From NCBI RefSeq assembly GCF_018613695.1, contig NZ_JAGGPR010000002.1, forward strand, positions 1-64,000: a stretch of 64,000 bases of DNA, written 5' to 3'. Numbering within the stretch: position 1 is the stretch's first letter; the number at the start of each line of letters is the position of its first letter. Origin of the DNA: Arthrobacter sp. ISL-95. Its GTDB lineage: Bacteria > Actinomycetota > Actinomycetes > Actinomycetales > Micrococcaceae. The position numbers were made by a program, and so were the translations under genes. This document shows, one piece after another, positions 33,925-42,882 of the stretch. The notes beneath the pieces are model-generated. The model was given only the letters and a program-made list of their open reading frames with translations. It was not told the origin of the DNA and did not search any database.

Positions 33925-35169
33925 TTAGTCAGCGGCAACCCTTCCTGCTACGTACTCCGCGTCCAGCCCCACCCCGCCAACGATCGCTGAGTAGTGTCGG
34001 GTTAGCCATGGCAGGCCCACGACGTATAGTCCGGGGGTTTCCGTCACGCCTCGCGAGTGTCGAGGGTAGCCCCATTCGTCGACTAGGGGCAGGTCGACGA
34101 AGCTGAAGTCGAGTTTGTACCCGGTGCCCCAAATAACTGACGTGATGTTCGCATCGACGATGTCCAGCTCAGTTTGTTCTGAGGGGAGCCAGTCATCTGG
34201 CGGCGGAGGCTGCTGCTCCGGTGCGTCGATCCCTGCCGCCGCGATATACGCATCAATCGCCCTTCCCGAGCGTTGCGCGAAGATCGACTCAACTGTCCCA
34301 AGACGTTCAGGGAGGTCATCGCTGAAGGTGATGTCGCCGGCGTCGATGGTTTCCAGGTGACCGTGCAGGTGCATACCCCGGCGCCCGAGTTCGCGGAGGT
34401 GGATGCTGTGTCCGCCGTCGGTACCGGAGAGCAGTGGGTTGGGCGCGAAGCGAAGGGCGGGAGAGGAAAGCGCCTCGGTGGTGAGGGCATGGACCCCGTA
34501 GTCGGGGCCGTGTTTGCCGGTTTCCAGCATCCAATAGATGAGGTCCTGGCCGCGGTATCGGCGGGGTGCTTCGGGAACGATGGAGACGGAGAGGTGGACC
34601 TCGCGGCCGGCGGCGTGCAGCTCCTCGGCAATCTGCCCGCCCGATTGGCCGGCGCCGACGATGAGCACTGCCCCCGCCGGGAGCTGCGACGGACTGCGGT
34701 AGTCGTGAGTGTGGAGTTGTGTCACGCCGGCTGGAAGCTTGGCGGCCAGTGCGGGGATCTTGGGGACTTGGTAGGCGCCGGTTGCCATCACCACGTTCCG
34801 CGCTCGCAGGCCGCCCAGAGATGTCTCAAGCTCGAAACCGCCGCCTGAGGCGGAGGACAGACGAGTGACGTCGACGCCGGTGTGAACGGGTGCTGCGATC
34901 AGCTCGGCATAGCGCCCGAAGAGATTCACTACAGCGGTCCCTGGGATGAACGCCTGGCGGTCTTCGCCGTCGTACGGCATCCCGGGGAGGTCCAGCGCGA
35001 GGTTGGGGGTATTCATGTAGAAGCTGTCCCAACGGTCCTGAAAAGCGCCACCCAATGATTCCCGCCGCTCAAGGAGCTGATGTTCCACGCCGAAGTGAGT
35101 CAGCCAGTAGCTCGTGGCGAGCCCTGCCTGGCCCGCACCGATGATGACCGTATCCGGGGTCGGTCCCAT
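33925..35169 (-). CDS. FAD/NAD(P)-dependent flavoprotein monooxygenase-like protein
   Basis: A 414-aa two-dinucleotide-domain flavoprotein. The FAD motif VIIGAGQAGLATSYW is at about 8-22 and the NADPH motif LIVGAGQSGGQIAEE at about 165. An FMO/CzcO-type GTGYKLDF lies near 355. It resembles putative flavin-containing monooxygenases acting on small molecules. ATG 35169 is where family similarity begins, and a 160-codon in-frame extension upstream is the TfoX gene read in another frame. No good ribosome site was seen. Confidence 0.88.
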   Translation of the reverse strand: MGPTPDTVIIGAGQAGLATSYWLTHFGVEHQLLERRESLGGAFQDRWDSFYMNTPNLALDLPGMPYDGEDRQAFIPGTAVVNLFGRYAELIAAPVHTGVDVTRLSSASGGGFELETSLGGLRARNVVMATGAYQVPKIPALAAKLPAGVTQLHTHDYRSPSQLPAGAVLIVGAGQSGGQIAEELHAAGREVHLSVSIVPEAPRRYRGQDLIYWMLETGKHGPDYGVHALTTEALSSPALRFAPNPLLSGTDGGHSIHLRELGRRGMHLHGHLETIDAGDITFSDDLPERLGTVESIFAQRSGRAIDAYIAAAGIDAPEQQPPPPDDWLPSEQTELDIVDANITSVIWGTGYKLDFSFVDLPLVDEWGYPRHSRGVTETPGLYVVGLPWLTRHYSAIVGGVGLDAEYVAGRVAAD

Positions 35170-35233
35170 GAGGTGGAGTTTACGCTCGGGCGGAGCTCCA
35201 AGATACACGTCCGCGCAACTGCAAGGCCAGGGA

Positions 35234-35605
35234 TCAACCCTGCTTCTTAGGTGCCCGCGCTTTGGGCTCCTTCGCGGGGAGCGCTGCGACGCGAGCGAAG
35301 GCTTTCGCCACCCACGGCTCGGCCTTTGCCGGATTGTCATTCCAGGCTTCCGGGAGCCCGACGTAGCCGCCCATGGGACGTTCCTCCGGCCCGAATGGTT
35401 GGGTTTGGTGAGACGACTCAAGGTCGGCCTTGTCATTTTCTGAAAGCTTGATGCCGATGGTTGGACCGAAAAGTCCTGCAAACATGTTCCCGTTGACGAA
35501 CGCACCCAGATTGCCAAACATGGGCTTGACCACCACGTCCGGGTGGTCAGGTACCACTGACCGGAAGCGTTCCTTGTCAGCCTCGGACGGCTTTGGCATC
35601 TGCAT
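35234..35605 (-). CDS. TfoX N-terminal-domain protein
   Basis: A 123-aa protein. FRSVVPDHPDVVVKPMFGNLGAF and FVNGNMFAGLFGPTIGIKLS match the TfoX/Sxy N-terminal domain, and a C-terminal basic tail (KEPKARAPKKQG) follows. In gamma-proteobacteria Sxy acts with CRP in competence. Actinobacterial single-domain forms have no assigned role. ATG 35605 with GAGGAAATC upstream is preferred over the much longer in-frame extension. Confidence 0.85.
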   Translation of the reverse strand: MQMPKPSEADKERFRSVVPDHPDVVVKPMFGNLGAFVNGNMFAGLFGPTIGIKLSENDKADLESSHQTQPFGPEERPMGGYVGLPEAWNDNPAKAEPWVAKAFARVAALPAKEPKARAPKKQG

Positions 35606-35827
35606 GATTTCCTCGGATCCTGGCGCGCGGTTGCCTCTGTCTGCAGCATACGACGGCGGTGCGCTGCCAGCTAGGCGCGCTGGCGGTGGTAGCCGCTTCG
35701 GGCGGTCTTGGCGTACCTCAAATGGATAAATTTCAAAAGAAGTTGGCTTACCGCTTCCCATCTCCCCAAATCTCTGTAGACTAGTTGATGTTGTTGTGTT
35801 TGGCATTTGGTAGTTCAGGCAGTCCCC

Positions 35828-35900
35828 ACGATCCTTCCGGATCGTGACTTTCTGAAGTAACTGTGGAGAACACCCCACACCCGGAGACCCGAAAGTCGGG
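35828..35900 (+). promoter_or_regulatory. structured leader of the cold-shock gene
   Basis: The leader contains a perfect hairpin CACGATCC-TTCC-GGATCGTG (35828-35847) and a second, CCCGA-AAG-TCGGG (35888-35900). Both precede the AAGGA ribosome site at 35919-35923. Long structured leaders control stability and translation of csp mRNAs in other bacteria. Together with the promoter this fills the 326-bp gap at 35606-35931. Confidence 0.6.
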
Positions 35901-35931
35901 ACCATCTCCACCTTCAGTAAGGACTGAAAAA

Positions 35932-36135
35932 ATGGCTACAGGTACCGTAAAATGGTTCAACTCCGAAAAGGGCTTCGGCTTCATCTCTCCTGAAGATGGC
36001 AGCCAGGACGTTTTCGCTCACTACTCTGCGATCAACTCCTCGGGCTACCGCTCCCTCGAAGAGAACCAGAAGGTTTCCTTCGACGTCGAGCAGGGCCCCA
36101 AGGGTCCCCAGGCAGTAAACATCCAGGCTGTCTAG
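35932..36135 (+). CDS. cold-shock protein, CspA family
   Basis: A 67-aa OB-fold protein beginning [18 protein letters not shown], with both RNA-binding motifs (KGFGFI and VFAHYSAI). It destabilises mRNA secondary structure and supports growth at low temperature. It is a single gene with a structured leader and a strong terminator, so it is monocistronic. Confidence 0.97.
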   Translation: MATGTVKWFNSEKGFGFISPEDGSQDVFAHYSAINSSGYRSLEENQKVSFDVEQGPKGPQAVNIQAV

Positions 36136-36153
36136 TCTTCGGATAGTTTAGAA

Positions 36154-36186
36154 GCAGGGCCGGTCACTGACCGGCCCTGCTTTTTT
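36154..36186 (+). terminator. Rho-independent terminator of the cold-shock gene
   Basis: GCAGGGCCGGTC-ACT-GACCGGCCCTGC is a perfect 12-bp stem with a 3-nt loop (36154-36180), followed directly by TTTTTT. Confidence 0.95.
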
Positions 36187-36209
36187 GTCTGCCCGCATAT
36201 GGAATATAT

Positions 36210-36272
36210 CTTCTAGTTCTAGAAGTCGTAGTCGAACACATATCCACATAGTGAATTACACCCATGTAATTC
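36210..36272. promoter_or_regulatory. two perfect inverted repeats upstream of LAL regulator
   Basis: CTTCTAG-TT-CTAGAAG at 36210-36225 and GAATTAC-ACCCAT-GTAATTC at 36253-36272 lie between the csp terminator and the phased array. The surrounding DNA is AT-rich for this genome. They are likely operators or promoter elements of the regulator gene. Confidence 0.55.
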
Positions 36273-36359
36273 GCTTCCAACTCTCCGTAGCGTGGAAGTA
36301 ATCCACCCGCCGAGCTGAGGAAGCACCCCATGGATCAGCCAACTTCTGAACGCCTCCGC

Positions 36360-36450
36360 CACCTAGACGAGTCCCGCGAGCACCTAATTTGGCCCAAATC
36401 ACCACCTAGAGTGCCCCAAAACTGTCTGTGCAAGGCTGTTTTGCCACCTA
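36360..36450. repeat. phased CACCTA array 2 in front of LAL regulator
   Basis: CACCTA starts at 36360, 36381, 36403 and 36445. Spacing is 21, 22 and 42 bp, so the fourth unit keeps the register and one expected position (about 36424) is degenerate. The last hexamer ends 28 bp before the GTG of the LAL gene. Units share little sequence outside the core. The first (CACCTAGACGAG) and last (CACCTAGTCCCG) resemble the first and last units of array 1b. Confidence 0.82.
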
Positions 36451-36478
36451 GTCCCGTTTTCAAGATCTAGCCTGCGAA

Positions 36479-39082
36479 GTGAGCCGCATGTCGGGTATCC
36501 ACAAAAACAGAAGGCTAGGTCGCGTGTTCGATTCAGAGGTTCAACGAATCCTGGACTTCGTTGCACGCGGCATCGGAGTGAGGGTTGTCGGCGCACCGGG
36601 TAGCGGTAAGACCACCGTATTGCGCAGTGTCATGAGCAACTTGGAGAAGGCCGGAGTTTCCGTACACCTCATCAGTGGTCTCCGCACGCACCGGTCCATC
36701 CCATACGCGGCCATCAAAGGACTCGGACTGGACCTGAGACCGGGCCGCAGCGGAGTATTGGACATCGCCGACGTGTTCTCCAGCCAGTTGGCCAAAGCCG
36801 GTAAACACTTGCTGCTTGTTGACGATCTCCACTTGGTAGACAGCGAATCTCTAGCCGTCCTGGAAGCTGTGAGACGGAGATCGGATTGTCCTATGGTGGC
36901 CACCGCTCCCGACACATGGGCTTTCTCCAGAGGTCAGCTCGCGGTCCTCAACAACGGCCGGGAAGCGCATCTGCAACTGGATCCGCTCCACTACGAGCAG
37001 GTCCACTTCCTCATCGCACAGGTCCTGGGAGCCCCGGCTGACGCGGACACCACTGCGCGCATCCTCACTAAGTCCGCCGGCAACCCACGCCTCATAGTAC
37101 GGATCGCAGAGACCGCATCCCTGAGCAACCTTCTAGTCCTGAAGGACAAGCAATGGATCATGTCGGCCGGGACCCTATGGAACGAACACCTACGCGGCAC
37201 GCTTGAGGCACTCCTGGCTGAACTGAGCGCTGACGAGTTCACGGCCCTACACATCATGGCCATTCTCGGCACGGCACGGGTGGATGTCCTCCACAAGGTC
37301 ATTCAACCGGATGCTTTGGAGGGCTTGGAACGCAGAGGATTCCTGTCCGTACTGGCCGACCATCACAACGGCTCCATCGCGGCCATCAGCCCTCCAGTCA
37401 TCGCTGACTACTTCCGCGGAAGCAAGAACTTGCGAGACCGCAAACTGCTCCGCAGCAAGATCGCGGGCGTTCTTGAGGCCCCTCCGCACCAGGTCCCGGA
37501 AAAGCGGACGACCGCTGACAGTCTCTCGCGAGTGCTTTCATCTCTTCGCCTTGAAAAGGGCGACGACGACGCCATCACCTCCCGGCAAATCCACGAGCAC
37601 AACGCGGACCGAGAACGTATCCGCTTTGAACGCTGGCAGGACAACAAGTCAGCGGCCAATGCCTCGGCATTCCTTCGTATCTATTGGGGTGCACCCGTGG
37701 ACGTGGAGCGCGCCACGCGCGTCTGCGCCGAAACCTCAAACTTCGACGCCGATCCCCGGGACCTCCTGTTTGTCGCGATCACCGAGGCCATGCTTGCCGT
37801 TCACACCGGGCGGGGTCCGAGGGCCGCCGTCGACATCCTCCAAAAGTTCGCAGGGGACAATCCGCGCCTGCGGACGGAAGTGGAGGAAGCCATGTTGTTC
37901 CTCAATGCGTCCCACGGCAGGGTCCCGCCGAATACCGGTGACGCGGAAGGTGCTTTTGAGAGCCCGAAGACAGGAATGGGGAGCTCGGTGCACGGGCTCT
38001 TGGAACTCTATCGGTTCAAACCGGTAGCAGCCTTGGAAGCGGTGGACGGAGAAGGTGAGGACGATGCTTTCCCACATCTTCGCCCATTTGTCCTCAGTTT
38101 CGGACTCTTCGCGGCAGGCCGGGTGGAGGAGTCTTTGGTACTCGCCTTGGACTGGCGAGCCGAAGCACGCAGGAACCTGGACCTGTTCGGTGTGATCACC
38201 AGCAGCTATGTGGCCGCGCATGGCCTGCTCTACCGTGGACACTTCGAAGAGGCTGAATACCTCATGAGCAGCGTCTTCGCGATGGGTCGCCCGGGCTTCG
38301 TGGTGGATTCGCTATACGACGCCATGCTCAGACTCGCAGGGCTCAGACACGCTACAACCGCTATAGCGCCGGCGCTTTCCATAGCCGCACAGGCGAGAAC
38401 GGACGTGGCTGATGTCGGTCCACTTCCCGGTATTGGCAAAGGGGCATACGAGCTCGTAGCCCACAACAACTCTCAACCGTCCACGTTCGACCGGAAGGCC
38501 ATAAAACTCATCAGGCGGCAGTTGAAGAGCGGCTACGTCCTCGAAGCCATGATGACAGCGCTGCTGTGCACGTGCCTTTGCCCTGGCCGAGCGGTTCTGG
38601 ACCTGTTGCAGAAGATCTTGCGCCAGAGTGGCCTTACGGTTCACGATCAGCTCGTTGCCATCGCATCCGCGGTTGTTGAAGGTGACCATAAGCTTCTTGG
38701 CATTCTCCTCAATCACTATGAACCTGACGTAGACACGTACCAGGTTGGAATGTTGCTTAGAGGAGCGCTCAAACGCCATGTGATCGACGGCGATGCGACC
38801 GCAGCTGACGCCATGGCACAAGCTTCGTCCATTTTCGCTGTCCGGTTCCCATCAGCAAACGAGCAGCTCTCCTACAATTCCTTCAGGACCACGCCGCTGA
38901 CTGAACGGGAGATCGAGGTGGCCATTTTGGCCGGACACCACACCAACGTGGACATCGCGGAACAACTCGGGATCAGTGCCAGGACAGTGGAGAACCACAT
39001 CTCCAACGCATTGAGGAAGTCGGGTGCAACGTCCCGCAATAGTCTCTTCATGCTCGTGGGGAATTCACTTCCGCCTCGCTGA
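36479..39082 (+). CDS. large ATPase-LuxR (LAL) transcriptional regulator
   Basis: 867 aa from GTG 36479 (ATG 36488 is also possible). The N-terminal STAND/AAA-type ATPase has Walker A GAPGSGKT at 38-45 and Walker B LLLVDD ending at D115. A long helical sensor region of about 300-790 follows, and a C-terminal LuxR helix-turn-helix is at about 803-855 (LTEREIEVAILAGHHTNVDI, EQLGISARTVENHISNAL). MalT-like members oligomerise with ATP and ligand and bind arrays of direct repeats. A phased array lies directly upstream, so autoregulation is likely. Ligand unknown. Confidence 0.9.
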   Translation: MSRMSGIHKNRRLGRVFDSEVQRILDFVARGIGVRVVGAPGSGKTTVLRSVMSNLEKAGVSVHLISGLRTHRSIPYAAIKGLGLDLRPGRSGVLDIADVFSSQLAKAGKHLLLVDDLHLVDSESLAVLEAVRRRSDCPMVATAPDTWAFSRGQLAVLNNGREAHLQLDPLHYEQVHFLIAQVLGAPADADTTARILTKSAGNPRLIVRIAETASLSNLLVLKDKQWIMSAGTLWNEHLRGTLEALLAELSADEFTALHIMAILGTARVDVLHKVIQPDALEGLERRGFLSVLADHHNGSIAAISPPVIADYFRGSKNLRDRKLLRSKIAGVLEAPPHQVPEKRTTADSLSRVLSSLRLEKGDDDAITSRQIHEHNADRERIRFERWQDNKSAANASAFLRIYWGAPVDVERATRVCAETSNFDADPRDLLFVAITEAMLAVHTGRGPRAAVDILQKFAGDNPRLRTEVEEAMLFLNASHGRVPPNTGDAEGAFESPKTGMGSSVHGLLELYRFKPVAALEAVDGEGEDDAFPHLRPFVLSFGLFAAGRVEESLVLALDWRAEARRNLDLFGVITSSYVAAHGLLYRGHFEEAEYLMSSVFAMGRPGFVVDSLYDAMLRLAGLRHATTAIAPALSIAAQARTDVADVGPLPGIGKGAYELVAHNNSQPSTFDRKAIKLIRRQLKSGYVLEAMMTALLCTCLCPGRAVLDLLQKILRQSGLTVHDQLVAIASAVVEGDHKLLGILLNHYEPDVDTYQVGMLLRGALKRHVIDGDATAADAMAQASSIFAVRFPSANEQLSYNSFRTTPLTEREIEVAILAGHHTNVDIAEQLGISARTVENHISNALRKSGATSRNSLFMLVGNSLPPR

Positions 39083-39164
39083 CCCGGGATAGGCTGGATT
39101 CACCTCAAATCGCCGGTTTTTAGCCCTACTAGCTACGCCGGGTTCCCCAGTGTGAAGGGTTTCA

Positions 39165-40427
39165 GTGAGCAACTCTCCGGCTTTGGCCCGCCGACTAGGC
39201 ACGTTCGACGCATCACTGATTGGGCTAGGGTCCATGATCGGTGCGGGTGTTTTCGCGGCCTTCACCCCCGCCGCTGCAGCCGCTGGATCAGGGTTGCTCA
39301 TCGGCTTGGTGGTGGCGGCATTCGTCGCCTTCTGTAACGCTACATCATCGGCCCAGCTCGCCGCAGCCTATCCAACCTCCGGCGGAACCTACATATATGG
39401 TCGCGAACGGCTCGGCCCGTGGTCCGGGTTCCTGGCGGGCTGGGGCTTCGTCATCGGCAAGACTGCAAGTGCCGCAGCTATGGCCATGACCTTCGCCGCC
39501 TATGCCGCGCCGCAAGGCTGGGAGCGCCAGGTGGCGATTGCCGCCGTCGTGGTTTTAACTGCGGTGAACTATCACGGGGTAACCCGAACCGCCGGGCTGA
39601 CGCGCGTCCTGGTGATAGCAGTGCTTGCTGCCCTGGCCATTGCTATTACTGCTGTCTGGGGTGGTTCCGGTCCTGACTTCGGCAGCTTTGTGGGCGACGG
39701 GCTATTGGCCCACGGTTGGTACGGCATTCTGCAATCGGCGGGGCTCCTATTCTTCGCGTTCGCCGGGTACGCAAGGATCGCGACCATGGGCGAAGAAGTT
39801 CGGGAGCCCAAGCGCACTATTCCACGCGCCATCAGCATTGCCTTGGGTATCACCATCACCATCTACGCCGTCATAGCGGTTACGTTGCTGGCGGCACTTG
39901 GCCCTGATGGAGTGGCTGCCACACCCACGCCGTTAGCCGATGCTGTGAGTGCGGGGACCTTGGCTTGGGCTGCGCCGGTAGTTCGCGTCGGTGCTGCGGT
40001 GGCTTCCCTGGGTGCATTGTTGGCGCTCATCGCAGGGCTCGGAAGGACGAGTCTGGCCATGGCCCGGGAACACGACCTGCCGCACTGGCTCTCCGCAGTA
40101 CATCCGCGCTATACGGTCCCGCATCGTGCCGAGATCACCCTGGCTGTGGTGATCTGCGTGATCATCGCAGTGGCTGATCTTCGCGGAGCCATCGGTTTCT
40201 CGTCATTCGGAGTACTGCTCTACTACTTAGTGGCAAACGTCGCCGCCTACACGCAGCCGACGGAAGACCGCCGCTACCCGAAGTTCCTGCAGGTGGTGGG
40301 CGCGGTTGCCTGCGTGGTTCTTGTTGCTACCCTGCCACCGGTGTCCGCCGGGCTGGGTGTGCTGATGTTCGTAGTGGGCATTGTGTACCGTTTGGTGCGT
40401 TTGCGGCTGATCCGCCCAACCCGCTGA
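39165..40427 (+). CDS. APC-superfamily amino-acid permease
   Basis: A 420-aa transporter with about 12 helices. The unwound helix-1 segment GLGSMIGAGVFAAF (substrate-binding glycine motif) is at about 21-34, and the helix-6 region FFAFAGYARIATMGEEVREPKRTIPRAI is the APC consensus. GTG 39165 is preceded by GAAGGG. Probably imports or exchanges an amino acid or amine across the cytoplasmic membrane. Confidence 0.9.
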   Translation: MSNSPALARRLGTFDASLIGLGSMIGAGVFAAFTPAAAAAGSGLLIGLVVAAFVAFCNATSSAQLAAAYPTSGGTYIYGRERLGPWSGFLAGWGFVIGKTASAAAMAMTFAAYAAPQGWERQVAIAAVVVLTAVNYHGVTRTAGLTRVLVIAVLAALAIAITAVWGGSGPDFGSFVGDGLLAHGWYGILQSAGLLFFAFAGYARIATMGEEVREPKRTIPRAISIALGITITIYAVIAVTLLAALGPDGVAATPTPLADAVSAGTLAWAAPVVRVGAAVASLGALLALIAGLGRTSLAMAREHDLPHWLSAVHPRYTVPHRAEITLAVVICVIIAVADLRGAIGFSSFGVLLYYLVANVAAYTQPTEDRRYPKFLQVVGAVACVVLVATLPPVSAGLGVLMFVVGIVYRLVRLRLIRPTR

Positions 40428-40575
40428 CGTCTCCGGCTGGGCGCGGCCCCACCAGGGGGTGGTAGGTGGAGCCGCGCCGTAGTGCCTCCTACGCCAGGAC
40501 GGGTGGGACTCCCGCCGGACACCGGGATGCCCGCCCCGAAGGCACAAGAAGAGACTATGGGCGGTTTTCAGGCTC

Positions 40576-40667
40576 TAGGTGTTCGGAAGAGGCAATTAGG
40601 TGCCGCTGGAGACCGAATTAGGGGTGCTGAGGACCAAAAATAGGTGGTGGGGCGGGCCGCCTAGGTG
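40576..40667. repeat. phased TAGGTG array 3
   Basis: TAGGTG-type hexamers start at 40576, 40597, 40619 (TAGGGG), 40641 and 40662, with spacings of 21, 22, 22 and 21 bp. It is the most regular array with that of 27797-27888. It lies within the 319-bp gap 40428-40746, ending 79 bp before the pRiA4b-like gene. Its CACCTA strand is the minus strand, opposite to that gene. Confidence 0.85.
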
Positions 40668-40746
40668 TTGGCGCGCCGTCGAGCGCTCGCGGTGGTAGCC
40701 CGAATCAAGGACACATGACGCGAAACCGCTCCACGGCACTGGCAGA

Positions 40747-42020
40747 ATGGCGGACATGGAATCACCCGCCACCGTTCCCGCCGTCGAGCTGCGCATTTCC
40801 ATCAGTGAAACTGAGCCGCTGATCTGGCGCCAACTCGTTCTCCCCGAAACCGCCACAGTTGCTGAGCTACATGAGGCCATCCAGTGCGCCTTCGGGTGGA
40901 AGAATTCGCATCTTTACGCCGTTGCCGGCCGTGACCGCACAGGCAAGAAGCGCATCATTATGGGAGTAGACGACGGCGATCTCCCGGCTGATAGCGAGAT
41001 AGCGGCGAGTGTGCGGCTACTCGAGCTCTTTGACGCGCAGACCTCAGGACAGTCAGACCTTGAGTACGACTACGACTTCGGGGACAACTGGACCCACGAG
41101 ATCGACGTCGTTGGACCTGCCGTACTGCCGGAGAGCTCCATCACGTGCAACGGCGGAGCGATGCGGGGTCCCGTGGAGGATTCCGGGGGAGTCCAGGGCT
41201 ACGCCAATGTGGTGGCTGTGGTTTCCAACCCCAAGCATCCTGAGCACAGAGAGGCTGTGGACTGGCTTGAGCTTGTGACGCTCAGGAGAGCCTGGCAAAG
41301 TTTGATCCGGCAGCTTTTGATAGCAACGCCGTAAACGATCAACTGCGACTGCTGGCTCGTCGGCTTTGGCCAGGGAACGTCACCGATGAAGACGTCGAGT
41401 TCGTCCTGGGGCCGGTCCTTTGGTTCCTTAACCAGGCGGGCCCGGATGGCTTGCCACTGACAGCGGCCGGTTATCTCAAACCAACCGTGGTTAGGCGAGC
41501 AATGGCAGAACTCGGGTGGATGGAACCCTGGAACGCGAACGTCTCAACAGAAAGTCACGCAGCACCTGTCCGGGTAGTGCGCGAACGGCTCCAAGAATGG
41601 AAACTCCTTCGCAAAAGCAAAGACAGGCTGCTCCTGACTCCGGCAGCCAGAAAGCTCATAAACAGGCCCACGATGCTTTGGCATTACATCGCTGATCGAT
41701 TGGCCGCACCCGGGCACGAGGGCGTGAAACTTGCAACTCAACTCAGGGTGCACTGGGAGCTTACGGGAAGCCAACCGCCTTGGAATGTGGTGGACGAGGT
41801 GGTGCAGCTCGCGCTCCACGACCGCGGCCTGCGAACCGCCACAGGTGCTGATATTCCATTGGACTGGGCAAGTGGCTTGAGGATTGACGTCTATCAAACC
41901 CTGCGCTGCCTGAGACTTTGGGGTTCGACAAAGTGGGGTTCGGATGGGCTGGGACCATCCGACGCCGGCATCAGATTCCTGCTCGACGTGCAGAGCCGCT
42001 GGGACGGCCGCAGCATCTAG
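40747..42020 (+). pseudogene. plasmid pRiA4b ORF-3-like gene, split by a frameshift
   Basis: The first frame (40747-41334, 195 codons) has the pRiA4b ORF-3 features LRISISETEPLIWRQLVLPE and DLEYDYDFGDNWTHEIDVVG. After DWLELV at about 41275 the expected FDPAAFDSNAVNDQLRLLAR continues in the next frame. That frame runs through GLPLTAAGYLKPTVVRRAM to the stop at 42020. A one-base insertion (or two-base deletion) therefore split one gene of about 420 codons. Function of the family is unknown, and some members are annotated near IS1096-type elements. A phased array lies upstream. Confidence 0.75.
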
Positions 42021-42106
42021 GATGCTTCTAGGTTGGTCAGGTTGTTGCTCATTGATGTGGCGTGGGCTGAGGAGCAGTGGCGTCCGTGATGGTAGAACGC
42101 CCGGCC

Positions 42107-42859
42107 TCAGGTGATATTTGAGCCTGGCAACCTGCCACGCCAGGTGCTGAGAGCAGCACGGTCACTTTCGGGAAGGTCCGCTGCCTCGATGAAGCTTTGC
42201 AGGTCGAACCCGGCCAAAGCCGTCCGAAAGGCCTCTTCCGTGGTGGTGCCAAAGCGTTCGCAGAGTTCGTTGAGCAAGGGTTCGGCGTTGTTTCTGTTAC
42301 TGCTGGCGGCTCGGACGTCTCCCAGCCGGACGGTTTCGAGGTAGTCGTCAACTATTGCTTCACTACTGGTGTTAACGGCCGAAAGCAGGATCATGGCAAT
42401 AAGTCCGGTCCTGTCCCTGCCACCCATGCAATGAAAAAGGACTCCGCCCGGCGGTGCATTGACGATCAAGGAGATGGCACCCCCCGCTCTTTCTGGCATT
42501 GCCGTGAGGTGAGGCAGGAAGTACAGCGCGGTGCCTACCAAACCGTTGTCCCAGTAGCCCGCCCAGAACTCAGTGTTCTCAAGACCATCGAGATCCAGAT
42601 TGATCGTGGTCAGCCAAACTGGACGTTTTCCGGTGTCCCTTTCTCGTTCCCGTGGTTGGCGAAGATCGACGACGGTACGAATCCCCGCCTCGTAAACTTG
42701 CTCCCAACCGGCGGGGCCAACACGGTCTACATTGTCGCTCCGGAAAAACACCCCGGGCGGAGTTTGTGTTCCGTCTGCACGCTCCAAACCGCCGAGATCG
42801 CGGCCATTGGCCAGACCATCAACCCGCAGCAAACGGTCCTTGCCCCTCAGTTCTCCCAT
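42107..42859 (-). CDS. protein-tyrosine phosphatase (Y_phosphatase3 type)
   Basis: A 250-aa phosphatase with the Cys-based P-loop HCMGGRDRTG (Cys144, Arg150). N-terminal NGRDLGGL and FFRSDNVDRV are typical of the PtpB/Y_phosphatase3 group, which act on phospho-Tyr, phospho-Ser/Thr or phosphoinositides. No signal peptide. It lies 23 nt beyond the UDP-glucose dehydrogenase stop in the opposite reading order of the same strand, so it could be the last gene of that operon. Confidence 0.88.
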   Translation of the reverse strand: MGELRGKDRLLRVDGLANGRDLGGLERADGTQTPPGVFFRSDNVDRVGPAGWEQVYEAGIRTVVDLRQPRERERDTGKRPVWLTTINLDLDGLENTEFWAGYWDNGLVGTALYFLPHLTAMPERAGGAISLIVNAPPGGVLFHCMGGRDRTGLIAMILLSAVNTSSEAIVDDYLETVRLGDVRAASSNRNNAEPLLNELCERFGTTTEEAFRTALAGFDLQSFIEAADLPESDRAALSTWRGRLPGSNIT

Positions 42860-42882
42860 GCCCCAAGTAAATCAAACGAGGG

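Noticed and set aside
33925..35649. 574-codon version of the flavoprotein
   Set aside because: The first 160 codons overlap the TfoX gene in another frame; the FAD motif begins right after ATG 35169.
27402..40667. Phased hexamer arrays as CRISPR arrays or plasmid iterons
   Set aside because: The conserved part is only 6-7 bp, too short for CRISPR repeats, and there are no cas genes. Iterons conserve most of each unit and sit by a Rep gene; here the intervals are unrelated and no Rep gene is near.
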